Origin: Burkholderiales bacterium
GTDB lineage: Bacteria; Pseudomonadota; Gammaproteobacteria; Burkholderiales; Burkholderiaceae_B
DNA: 6,575 bases
NCBI GenBank assembly: GCA_005788065.1
Contig: SXZD01000043.1
Coordinates: 1-6,575 of the forward strand
Direction: 5' to 3'
Shown here: positions 1-6,023 of the stretch, one piece after another
Layout: each line of letters opens with the position of its first letter
How positions within the stretch are numbered: position 1 is the stretch's first letter
Translations under genes and position numbers: made by a program
The notes under the pieces: generated by a model
Told to the model about the DNA's origin: nothing
Seen by the model: only the letters and a program-made list of their open reading frames with translations
Database searches by the model: none

Positions 1-957
1 CCGAATACCATCAGGCACCGACTCCAGTGACAGCCGCGCCTGAAAACTGCGCGTCAACGGATCGGCCATGGATGAGATCTCGCGCAGGCGTGCCGTGACG
101 CGTTGACCCTCGGTCCAGAAACGGATGGTGGCGCGCCCCATATCGCGCACTTCCTGCAGACGACCTTCGGGGATGCTGACAGCCACTTCAATGTCGCGCG
201 ATGCGGCCAGCCGCAGCACCGGTACACCGGGGCCCACGACCTGACCGACCTCGACATCCAGCCCGGTGATGAAACCATCCACGGGCGCCAGCAGATCTGT
301 GTAGCGTGCCTGATTGGTCTGTACGCTCAATTGGGATTGCAGGGCATCCACCCGCGCCTGCGCAGCGTCCAGCCCGGCCTTGCGGCGGTCAACTTCGGCC
401 TGCGACACAAAGTTTTTGGAACGCAGGTCCAGCGCCCGGCGGTAGTCGATGGCCGCCTGTTCAGACTCGGTACGCGCGGCGGCCAACTGCGAACGGGCAG
501 CAGACTCCTGCAATTTGAGATCGCTCGGATCGATGCGCGCCAGCACATCGCCGGCTTTCACCCGCTGCCCCAGATCAACCCGGCGTTCGGCCAGACGGCC
601 GCCGACCTGAAATCCCAGACGCGATTCGATACGGGGGCGAACTTCGCCCGACAACTCGATGGATTTGATGGTCTGTGCACCCGACAGCGCAATGACACGC
701 ACGGGACGCGGCTGCGGTGGCCCAAGCTCTGGCAGACGCTGGCAGGCCGTGGCGACCAACAGCATGCACGGCAGCCACAGCGCCATCATCCACCGGCCTG
801 CAAACGAGGGGTTAGACGCACGCGGAGCACGCTCTGCTGAACATGCATCAGACGCAGTCAATTGCGGCAAAACGTCAGGTGACAAACTATCGGAGCGATC
901 GGAAACAAGCGTCTGCCCGGATTGGCGGGCACGCGACAGAAACGGAGGCAGGTGCAT
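1..957 (-). CDS. RND efflux periplasmic adaptor (membrane fusion) lipoprotein, partial at left edge
   Basis: Reads leftward and leaves the window without a stop, so 319 codons of the N-terminal part are seen. Adaptors of this family sit in the periplasm and link an inner-membrane RND pump to an outer-membrane channel. Numbered from the ATG at 957: a hydrophobic stretch (about 58-71) ends in a lipobox-like VATAC with Cys72. Then come the first half of the barrel-sandwich (lipoyl-like) domain (about 108-143, with GGRLAERRVDLGQRVKAGD), an Ala/Gln-rich coiled-coil hairpin (about 145-218), the second lipoyl half (about 222-250, LLAPVDGFITGLDVEVGQVV) and the start of the beta-barrel domain (255 on). 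ATG 957 has an AGAGAAAG sequence ahead of it and a possible -10 at 985-990. However, it places 56 residues before the hydrophobic core, which is unusual for a lipoprotein. An ATG at 789 gives a short signal without an N-terminal Arg or Lys. The family is fairly sure, the start is not. The pump gene, if adjacent, would lie beyond the left edge. Confidence 0.88.
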   Translation of the reverse strand, partial: MHLPPFLSRARQSGQTLVSDRSDSLSPDVLPQLTASDACSAERAPRASNPSFAGRWMMALWLPCMLLVATACQRLPELGPPQPRPVRVIALSGAQTIKSIELSGEVRPRIESRLGFQVGGRLAERRVDLGQRVKAGDVLARIDPSDLKLQESAARSQLAAARTESEQAAIDYRRALDLRSKNFVSQAEVDRRKAGLDAAQARVDALQSQLSVQTNQARYTDLLAPVDGFITGLDVEVGQVVGPGVPVLRLAASRDIEVAVSIPEGRLQEVRDMGRATIRFWTEGQRVTARLREISSMADPLTRSFQARLSLESVPDGIR

Positions 958-984
958 TTTTTCTTTCTCTTGTGTCTCGCGGGG

Positions 985-990
985 ATTGTA
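985..990 (-). promoter_or_regulatory. Candidate -10 element for the efflux adaptor gene
   Basis: On the minus strand TACAAT lies here, one base off the sigma70 consensus. It would start transcription near 978, giving a leader of about 20 nt before the ATG at 957 and thus favouring that long start. The -35 side is weak: only GTTGCA or TTGCAC at 15-16 bp spacing is present. The site falls in the 86-bp gap between the two divergent genes. Confidence 0.4.
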
Positions 991-1043
991 GCCCGGTTCA
1001 AGGCGGTGCAACCTACGGGTTTTCCTGTTTTGAAAAATTTCGC

Positions 1044-2357
1044 ATGCCCGCCATCGACCCGCAACAGACCCTGATGTCGCTGTTTGAAACCGCCCTGTCT
1101 GCCGTCAATCCGCTGACATGCCTGCCGCCCCATCTGCCGTCCATCAGCAGCCTGCCCGCCGATGGCAAACTCATCGTCATTGGCGCAGGCAAGGCCGCTG
1201 GCGCCATGGCACAAGCCGCCTGGGCGCACTATGGCAGCCGGATCACCCACGGATGCGTAGTAACGCGCTACGGACACGGGGCGGATGCCGGGTGCATCGA
1301 GGTCATCGAAGCGGCGCACCCGGTGCCGGATGCCGCGGGCGAACAGGCGGCAAACCGCATTTTGGACTGCGTGGCAGACCTGTCGGACAAAGACACCGTC
1401 ATTGCTCTGATGAGCGGCGGCGCATCTGCCCTGTTGGCCCGGCCGGCCGCGGGTCTGACGCTGGCAGACAAACAGGGCATCAACCGGGCGCTGCTCAAAA
1501 GCGGAGCCACCATCCATGAAATGAACACGGTGCGCAAGCACCTGTCGGGTATCAAGGGCGGTCGACTGGCGCAAGCCTGCATGCCCGCGCGCCTGATGAC
1601 TTTCGTCATTTCGGATGTGCCATCGGATGACCCGTCAACCGTGGGCAGCGGCCCCACGCTGGTAAACCACAGCACGGCCCAAGACGCACTGGCCATCCTG
1701 ATGCGCTACGGCATTGATGCGCCCCCTTCCGTCATGCAGCACCTGCAGTCGGCCGCCTGCGCCACCCCTGTGTTTGACGATGCGCAAAGGGCGCGGATGT
1801 CAGTCAAGGTGATCGCCACCGCCCGCACTGCCTTGCAGGCTGCTGCAAACCGGGCGCGCGCAATGGGTCTGAACGTCTGGCTGCTGTCGGACAATATCGA
1901 GGGGCAGGCGCGCGACATCGGTTGCATGCATGCAGCGCTGGCACTTGAAACCGCGCGTGGCGAAGGTCCGCTCACAGCCCCCTGCGTGCTGCTGTCGGGT
2001 GGAGAAACCACCGTGACGGTGAAGGGCAACGGACGCGGCGGACGCAATGCGGAGTTTCTGCTGGGCTTTGCAGATGCATTGGGTAAAAGCGGCATTGCAC
2101 ATGCAGGCGCATCGATCAGCCCATCCATCAGCGCCCTGGCCTGCGACACGGACGGCATTGATGGCGTGGAAGACAACGCTGGCGCATGGTTTGAGACAGG
2201 CGACATGCAACGGGCGGCACATCTGAATCTGCGCACCACGGTTTTTCTGGACAACAATGATGCGTGGACGTATTTCAACGCGCTGGGCCGCCTGATCAAA
2301 ACCGGACCGACCCGCACCAATGTCAATGATTTCAGGGCTGTGCTGGTCATGCCGTGA
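1044..2357 (+). CDS. Glycerate 2-kinase, MOFRL/DUF4147 family (GckA/TtuD type)
   Basis: A 437-aa cytoplasmic enzyme expected to phosphorylate D-glycerate to 2-phosphoglycerate with ATP. This feeds glycerate from glyoxylate, tartrate or hydroxypyruvate routes into glycolysis. Many homologues carry the old name 'hydroxypyruvate reductase'. The N-terminal DUF4147 domain shows IVIGAGKAAGAMA with Lys50, LMSGGASALL (122-131), NTVRKHLSGIKGGRLA (161-176) and ISDVPSDDPSTVGSGPT (189-205). The C-terminal MOFRL domain shows LLSGGETTVTVKGNGRGGRN (316-335) and ACDTDGIDGVEDNAGA (366-381). Length matches the family. The reading frame is open back to 843, but those 67 codons lie inside the divergent adaptor gene and do not resemble the family, so the ATG at 1044 was chosen. 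Its Shine-Dalgarno is poor (TGAAAAA). The gene is convergent with the nucleoside hydrolase, with 30 bp between stops. Family call is strong; the symbol ttuD or gckA is not assigned because the pathway context is missing. Confidence 0.92.
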   Translation: MPAIDPQQTLMSLFETALSAVNPLTCLPPHLPSISSLPADGKLIVIGAGKAAGAMAQAAWAHYGSRITHGCVVTRYGHGADAGCIEVIEAAHPVPDAAGEQAANRILDCVADLSDKDTVIALMSGGASALLARPAAGLTLADKQGINRALLKSGATIHEMNTVRKHLSGIKGGRLAQACMPARLMTFVISDVPSDDPSTVGSGPTLVNHSTAQDALAILMRYGIDAPPSVMQHLQSAACATPVFDDAQRARMSVKVIATARTALQAAANRARAMGLNVWLLSDNIEGQARDIGCMHAALALETARGEGPLTAPCVLLSGGETTVTVKGNGRGGRNAEFLLGFADALGKSGIAHAGASISPSISALACDTDGIDGVEDNAGAWFETGDMQRAAHLNLRTTVFLDNNDAWTYFNALGRLIKTGPTRTNVNDFRAVLVMP

Positions 2358-2362
2358 TGCAG

Positions 2363-2376
2363 GGCTGCTTGCAGCC
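2363..2376. terminator. Short GC hairpin between convergent stops, possible weak terminator
   Basis: GGCTGCTTGCAGCC folds into a tight GC-rich stem (5 bp with a 4-nt loop, or 6 bp with a 2-nt loop) just after the glycerate kinase stop and 12 bp from the nucleoside hydrolase stop. No T-run follows on either strand, so intrinsic termination is doubtful. Confidence 0.2.
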
Positions 2377-2387
2377 AGCCGGAGATG

Positions 2388-3440
2388 TCACCGAGCGTTG
2401 AGAGTGTCCCGCGCCGCCCGGATGAGATCGACTGCATCGCCGCTGGCCAGCCTGCACCGCCGATGGCGACTGTCCGCCGCCCTGGGTTGACTGGGCGCCG
2501 GAGGAGCAAGCTCAAGCCCTGGCGCATCGCCTGTGATGGAGGGGAACATGGCCATGCGTGCATTCACTTCGGTGCAAAAAAACCGTTCCGGTTGAAACAG
2601 CAAACCGCTGGCCAGCAGGTCAAACGGCGGATAACCCGGTGTCGCAAAACCCCATCGCCAGAAACGCTCCCATGCCATGCCGACATCGGTCAGCCACTGC
2701 AAAGCGGGCTGACCGCTCACCTCGGTTCTGAGCCTGTCCGCATTCAACCAATAACCGAATGCAGCCTGCACCGGCACAAAATCGATGGCAACACCCGCCT
2801 TGAGCACCACCGCCATGGCCTGCGGGTCCTTGAACACGTTGTAATCGCGCATGCGCAATCGACCATTGACTGCCAGCCAGTGCGACATGCCGGGGGGCTG
2901 CCCACCGAGCATGATGACGCGGCGAATGACCGTGGCCCGGGCAGGCTTTTGTTGCAGCACCGATGCGAGATTGGACACCGGACCCAGCATCAGCAAGGTC
3001 GCACCGCCTGATGCAGGCGTTAACGCAAAACCATCCAGAAACGCAGCCAGTGCGGCTTCTCCACTGGATGATGGATGCGGTGCATTCACCAGTGCTTGCG
3101 CACGCCCTTCATGGATAGCCGGCATTTTTTTCAGCGGGTGGGCGGCAGACAATTGCTGCATCCAGCCTCGCGCAAACCGGGCCGCGTCACTGCCCGACAC
3201 ATTGCCGAACACGGTCGATATACCCGCGATGCGTTCCCCTCCCATGGCCCACGCATGAAACAGGGCCCAGCAGTCGTCCACATCTGCATAAAACGCACCG
3301 CCGCAACCCGGATCCGCATCCACCCAGACATCCGGAACCGTGGCACTGCGTGGGGCCGGTTGCGCGGAAACGGCCACAACTGTCATCGCCAGCGCCAATG
3401 CGAGCAGCGTCGACAAGCCCTTTGACAGACCATGCCGCAC
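2388..3440 (-). CDS. Exported nucleoside hydrolase-like protein (IU-nucleoside hydrolase superfamily)
   Basis: A 350-aa protein of the fold that cleaves ribonucleosides to base plus ribose using a bound Ca2+. Family marks seen, numbered from the GTG at 3440: the aspartate cluster is stretched to DADPGCGGAFYADVDD (41-56) instead of the usual DTDPGxDD; STVFGNVSGSDAA (75-87); LMLGPVSNLASVL (150-162); VIMLGG (175-180); DYNVFKDPQAM (199-209), equivalent to the usual EFNxxxDPEA; and PPFDLLASGLL (271-281), where the usual HD becomes FD. An N-terminal signal peptide runs to about residue 26 (KGLSTLLALALAMTVVAVSA, then QPAP), so it probably acts in the periplasm. The GTG start is preceded by AGGTGGGG at good spacing and gives a normal-sized signal. 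ATGs further up (3500, 3566) would add 20 or 42 unrelated residues, and the one at 3566 lies in a terminator. The last 40 residues are Arg/Pro-rich and unlike the family. The exact substrate is unknown, and loss of the usual His suggests a divergent specificity. Confidence 0.85.
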   Translation of the reverse strand: MRHGLSKGLSTLLALALAMTVVAVSAQPAPRSATVPDVWVDADPGCGGAFYADVDDCWALFHAWAMGGERIAGISTVFGNVSGSDAARFARGWMQQLSAAHPLKKMPAIHEGRAQALVNAPHPSSSGEAALAAFLDGFALTPASGGATLLMLGPVSNLASVLQQKPARATVIRRVIMLGGQPPGMSHWLAVNGRLRMRDYNVFKDPQAMAVVLKAGVAIDFVPVQAAFGYWLNADRLRTEVSGQPALQWLTDVGMAWERFWRWGFATPGYPPFDLLASGLLFQPERFFCTEVNARMAMFPSITGDAPGLELAPPAPSQPRAADSRHRRCRLASGDAVDLIRAARDTLNAR

Positions 3441-3447
3441 AACAGAA

Positions 3448-3455
3448 CCCCACCT
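3448..3455 (-). promoter_or_regulatory. Ribosome binding site that decides a GTG start
   Basis: The minus strand reads AGGTGGGG here, ending 7 nt before the GTG at 3440. It is the strongest Shine-Dalgarno-like sequence ahead of a start that leaves a signal peptide of normal length. A second G-rich stretch lies before the ATG at 3500, so that start is not fully excluded. Confidence 0.55.
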
Positions 3456-3545
3456 GACGCCTGAAGCAGCGCTTAAACCACTGCTTAAGCCAGCACGCAT
3501 ACCAACGCCCACCCCACCCCTGACAGCATTCAACAAGACAGCCTC

Positions 3546-3592
3546 AAAAAGAACAACGCCCCACATGCTCTCGCAAAATGGGGCGTTGGTTC
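3546..3592 (-). terminator. Rho-independent terminator of the large lipoprotein hydrolase gene
   Basis: The arms AACGCCCCA (3555-3563) and TGGGGCGTT (3579-3587) are perfectly complementary over 9 bp around a 15-nt loop. The stem extends by 4 more pairs (GAAC with GTTC) past a single bulged G. Read on the minus strand, the stem is followed at once by TTTTT (3550-3546). It lies about 63 nt after the stop at 3655 and before the next minus-strand gene, so it separates the two. On the plus strand no T-run follows. Confidence 0.85.
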
Positions 3593-3599
3593 AAATGCA

Positions 3600-3644
3600 G
3601 TCGTCGGCAAGACGACGGTCGACTCCGCAGGGCTGGGTCGACCC
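3600..3644. repeat. Small inverted repeats in the 3' untranslated region
   Basis: Between the stop at 3655 and the terminator there are two symmetric elements. GTCGTC-GGCAA-GACGAC (3600-3616) can form a 6-bp hairpin. GGGTCGACCC (3635-3644) is a perfect 10-bp palindrome, with a second GTCGAC at 3618-3623. They could stabilise the 3' end of the transcript. No function is assigned. Confidence 0.3.
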
Positions 3645-3654
3645 GGCCTGTCGA

Positions 3655-5745
3655 TCAGTTACCTGCAGCGGCCTTGATGAACTCAGGATCAGCGATCAGG
3701 GGCAGTTGCACGGTGCCGGAGATGCTGACAGCGGGCAGCAGCACATCGCGGGAGTAGCTGGCCGGGAACTGGGGATGGAATCCATACACCAGCAGCGCGA
3801 TTTCATCATCTTTGCCCACTTTTTCTGCGATGCCGTTCATTTCGATGACACGGGGCTTGTCGCCGGAGAAGCCGCGCACCGGCACGATCTGGTCATCCAC
3901 CAGGCGCCAGCCTGCACCGGCCGTGTTAATGCCGATACCGACAAACACGATGGGGTCGCAGGCGAAGCTCACACCGGCCACGCCGACCGGCGAGTTGGCC
4001 ACCGCCTGGTCATACTGCGTACAGGTCGGGTTGGCAGCCGGTGCCGGACTTGCGATGTTCAGTTGTGCCACCGGGATGCCGGCAAGTACCAGCTTGCCAC
4101 CGGTGCGGGCTGCCTTCAGGTCGGCGGTCAGTTCGATCGGCAGCACGGTGGGGTTGACCACGGCTGCGGCGACCGCTGCAAAGCCTTGGGGAGCCGGCGT
4201 CGAGCCGGGGGTCACTTTCAGGGCGGGCACGGTTGCAGCCAGCGCTGTGTCACGCTTGGCTGGACCCAAGAACTTGCTGACCGGAACCAGCACCGCTTCT
4301 TTGGCGTCGGCTGTGAGCGACATGCAGGCCTTGTCTTTGTAACGGGCCACCAGCGGATCGGCTGCCTTGAACTGCAGCTTTTCTTCGAAGAAAGCCACTG
4401 TCGCATCAGCCACGCTGTGACCGGCGCACGACTGCGGACCCGCAGGTTCCTGGAATTTGGGAACATTGAAGCCCTGCTTGGCACCTTCGGCCATCAACTG
4501 GCCCAGACCGGGCGCACCGGCAGCGGCACTGGGCGACACCGGCAGAATGTGACCGCTTTCGTGCGTCATCAGGCGGACATCGCCGCCCAGCGCTTTGTAG
4601 CACTGCACATTGCGCCATGCTTCGTTGAAATTGAACAGGGTGTCGCGAATGCCCTGTGTGAACAGGATGTCGACACGGGCAGGCTTTTTCTGCTCGAAGC
4701 TGAACTTGGTCTGACCGCCAAAAATCGGATCGACACCAAAGGTGGGCACGGTGGCTTTCTCATCAAGGTTACAGAAGTAGTCAGGGCTGTGGTAACGGAA
4801 GAACTCTTTGGCACCGGCCGGGAACGCGTTGGACGTCGCACCTCGGACCAGGGTTTCGCGGATGGCCGGGTCCAGACCGCCCATCAGGCCTTCCTGGAAA
4901 TTGCCGGCCTGCAGTTTGGGCTGGATACCGCCAGACTCGCCACCGGCGACCAGCAGCAGGTCCCAATCGGTTTTGACCACATTGCCGGGGTTCAGGCTGT
5001 AGCGCAGGTCGTTCCAGGTGATGTCCGGTGCCAGCACGTCAAGGCGGCGCTTGGCATCGATGTTGTGAATCAGGAGCTGATAGCCGCCGCCGTAGCTGCC
5101 GCCGATGGCACCAGCCACCAGGTTGAATTGTTGTCCGGTGACGGGCTGCAGGTCCTTGCGCTCGTCATAGGCGAGCCAGTCGAGGTTGGCTTCTGCCCAG
5201 TCCATGATCTGCAGCAGGTCCTTGCCTTCGAACTCGGGGTCCAGCACGCGCACGGTGCCGGTACTGTCACCGAAACCACGCTGGTCGATACTGATGACGC
5301 CATAACCGGCTGCCACCAGACGCCCGATCAGGCCGTCGTTGGATGTCTGGCGGGCACCGCCAAAGCCGTGACCGTGCAGCACCAAGGGGCTGCCTTTCTT
5401 GCAGTCAAAGTTCTTGGGTTCAAAGATCTGGAAAGAAATGGTCTTGCCGCTGGCCGACAGAAGTGTCTTCTGGAAAGACTCGGGCTTGCCGGTGGTGCGC
5501 GGTTTGTCGCCGGTACAGGCCCGCAGGGATGCGTCCGAGGGGCTGAGTTTGTTCACGTCGTTGGGATTGCCTGCTACCCGAAGTGAGGGGTCAATTGTGA
5601 CATTGCCCGTGTTTTCATTGACCTCGCTGACGCCGATCCGATCGCTGGAAGCAGCCGTGGTGGGGTTGTTGAGGTTCTCCGCGCCGCAGGCAGCGAGAAA
5701 CGAAACGACTGCAAGGCTGGAAGCGGTGCGTATAAAACGGTTCAT
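3655..5745 (-). CDS. Large alpha/beta-hydrolase lipoprotein, CocE/NonD or peptidase S15-like
   Basis: Numbered from the ATG at 5745 (696 aa). The start MNRFIRTASSLAVVSFLAAC is a textbook lipoprotein signal with lipobox LAAC and Cys20, so the protein should be anchored in the envelope. A mature linker of about 80 residues leads to an alpha/beta-hydrolase core: VLHGHGFGG (122-130, oxyanion region), ISIDQRGFGDST (151-162), nucleophile Ser217 in GAIGGSYGGGY, Asp368 in FTQGIRDTLFNFNEA, and His399 in THESGHILP. This order fits the S15/CocE group (X-Pro dipeptidyl peptidases, cocaine-esterase-like enzymes). The last 170 or so residues (PIELTADLKAARTGGKLVLAG onward) look like the C-terminal beta-sandwich of that group. 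Seven further cysteines in addition to Cys20 suit disulfide formation outside the cytoplasm. ATG 5745 has GGA 8 nt upstream; ATG 5754 (three residues longer) has no Shine-Dalgarno. Substrate, ester or peptide, cannot be told. Confidence 0.85.
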   Translation of the reverse strand: MNRFIRTASSLAVVSFLAACGAENLNNPTTAASSDRIGVSEVNENTGNVTIDPSLRVAGNPNDVNKLSPSDASLRACTGDKPRTTGKPESFQKTLLSASGKTISFQIFEPKNFDCKKGSPLVLHGHGFGGARQTSNDGLIGRLVAAGYGVISIDQRGFGDSTGTVRVLDPEFEGKDLLQIMDWAEANLDWLAYDERKDLQPVTGQQFNLVAGAIGGSYGGGYQLLIHNIDAKRRLDVLAPDITWNDLRYSLNPGNVVKTDWDLLLVAGGESGGIQPKLQAGNFQEGLMGGLDPAIRETLVRGATSNAFPAGAKEFFRYHSPDYFCNLDEKATVPTFGVDPIFGGQTKFSFEQKKPARVDILFTQGIRDTLFNFNEAWRNVQCYKALGGDVRLMTHESGHILPVSPSAAAGAPGLGQLMAEGAKQGFNVPKFQEPAGPQSCAGHSVADATVAFFEEKLQFKAADPLVARYKDKACMSLTADAKEAVLVPVSKFLGPAKRDTALAATVPALKVTPGSTPAPQGFAAVAAAVVNPTVLPIELTADLKAARTGGKLVLAGIPVAQLNIASPAPAANPTCTQYDQAVANSPVGVAGVSFACDPIVFVGIGINTAGAGWRLVDDQIVPVRGFSGDKPRVIEMNGIAEKVGKDDEIALLVYGFHPQFPASYSRDVLLPAVSISGTVQLPLIADPEFIKAAAGN

Positions 5746-5785
5746 GGAAGGCATCCGTGGAAGTTGTATGTGGGATGTCTTTGTT

Positions 5786-5795
5786 ACCGATCGGT
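5786..5795. promoter_or_regulatory. Perfect palindrome upstream of the lipoprotein gene, possible operator
   Basis: ACCGATCGGT is self-complementary over 10 bp and is flanked by directly repeated GTTAC (5783-5787 and 5794-5798). It lies about 40 bp upstream of the ATG at 5745, where a repressor or activator site would be expected. A palindrome this short can arise by chance, and no family is assigned. Confidence 0.25.
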
Positions 5796-5853
5796 TACAC
5801 CAATTGGATTCAGCAGATTACCGACAGCGAACGATTTTTTGCTTTGAGCAGGC

Positions 5854-5882
5854 TTGACTGCTGAACAGATAAACAGTACTGT
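5854..5882 (+). promoter_or_regulatory. Candidate promoter for the small membrane protein gene
   Basis: TTGACT (5854-5859), five of six to the -35 consensus, is followed after 17 bp by TACTGT (5877-5882), a weak -10. The -10 position coincides with the left half of the strong LexA-like box, so a bound repressor would block RNA polymerase. Transcription would start near 5889, leaving a leader of roughly 135 nt. Confidence 0.4.
5859..5878 (+). promoter_or_regulatory. Degenerate LexA (SOS) box, left member of a tandem pair
   Basis: TGCTGAACAGATAAACAGTA matches the E. coli-type LexA consensus (TACTGT, AT-rich centre, ACAGTA) at about 15 of 20 positions. Its left core is CTGA rather than CTGT, so binding alone would be weak. 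It shares its last two bases with the next box, giving an 18-bp centre-to-centre spacing. Confidence 0.35.
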
Positions 5883-5896
5883 ATGAACACACAGCA
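5877..5896 (+). promoter_or_regulatory. LexA (SOS) box, right member of a tandem pair
   Basis: TACTGTATGAACACACAGCA contains the exact core CTGT-N8-ACAG. As I recall the E. coli recA operator (TACTGTATGAGCATACAGTA), 17 of 20 positions agree. Beta- and gammaproteobacterial LexA proteins use this type of site. It overlaps the candidate -10 of the rightward promoter, so repression of the small membrane protein gene is the natural reading. The divergent lipoprotein gene starts about 130 bp away and is a less likely target. Confidence 0.6.
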
Positions 5897-5934
5897 AAAT
5901 ACAAACAGTAGAACAGGTGACCGTGTTGATGCCC

Positions 5935-5950
5935 TGCAGACAGATCTGCA
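5935..5950 (+). other. Hairpin in the leader of the small membrane protein mRNA
   Basis: TGCAGA-CAGA-TCTGCA makes a perfect 6-bp stem with a 4-nt loop, about 75 nt before the start codon. In the inferred transcript it lies in the untranslated leader. It may affect mRNA structure or stability; nothing more can be supported. Confidence 0.3.
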
Positions 5951-6007
5951 AGGCCACAACAAACATCTGATCAGCGCACCGGCATCGAAAGACACAGCCG
6001 GGTTTTT

Positions 6008-6014
6008 AAAAGGA
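6008..6014 (+). promoter_or_regulatory. Ribosome binding site for the 77-aa membrane protein
   Basis: AAAAGGA lies 9 nt before the ATG at 6024 and fixes that start. The frame is open upstream to an ATG at 5883. That ATG is inside the LexA-like box, has no Shine-Dalgarno, and opens onto AT-rich codons (AGA, TTA, AAT) unlike the downstream part. Confidence 0.65.
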
Positions 6015-6023
6015 CTTGATACC

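Noticed and set aside
103..840. 245-aa open frame on the plus strand
   Set aside because: It lies wholly opposite the efflux adaptor, whose minus-strand frame has clear family motifs. The plus frame has none.
843..1043. 67-codon N-terminal extension of the glycerate kinase
   Set aside because: It overlaps the divergent adaptor gene and the promoter gap, has no family similarity and no Shine-Dalgarno. The kinase proper begins at 1044.
858..1574. 238-aa open frame on the minus strand opposite the kinase
   Set aside because: It is antisense to well-conserved kinase motifs and shows no domain of its own.
2385..3011. 208-aa open frame on the plus strand opposite the nucleoside hydrolase
   Set aside because: It is His/Arg/Gln-rich antisense sequence without family features.
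3471..3490. GCTTAA repeated twice 12 bp apart, with a GCTTAAGC palindrome, as an operator for the nucleoside hydrolase
   Set aside because: The elements are short and AT-poor surroundings give no clear promoter, so chance is as likely.
3340..5586. 748-aa open frame on the plus strand
   Set aside because: It is antisense to the lipoprotein hydrolase and nucleoside hydrolase, has low-quality His/Gln/Arg-rich composition and no recognisable domain. It is a by-product of high GC.
5883..6023. 47-codon N-terminal extension of the small membrane protein
   Set aside because: The ATG lies inside the LexA-like box without a Shine-Dalgarno, and codon use is AT-rich and unlike the downstream gene. The ATG at 6024 has AAAAGGA at 9 nt.
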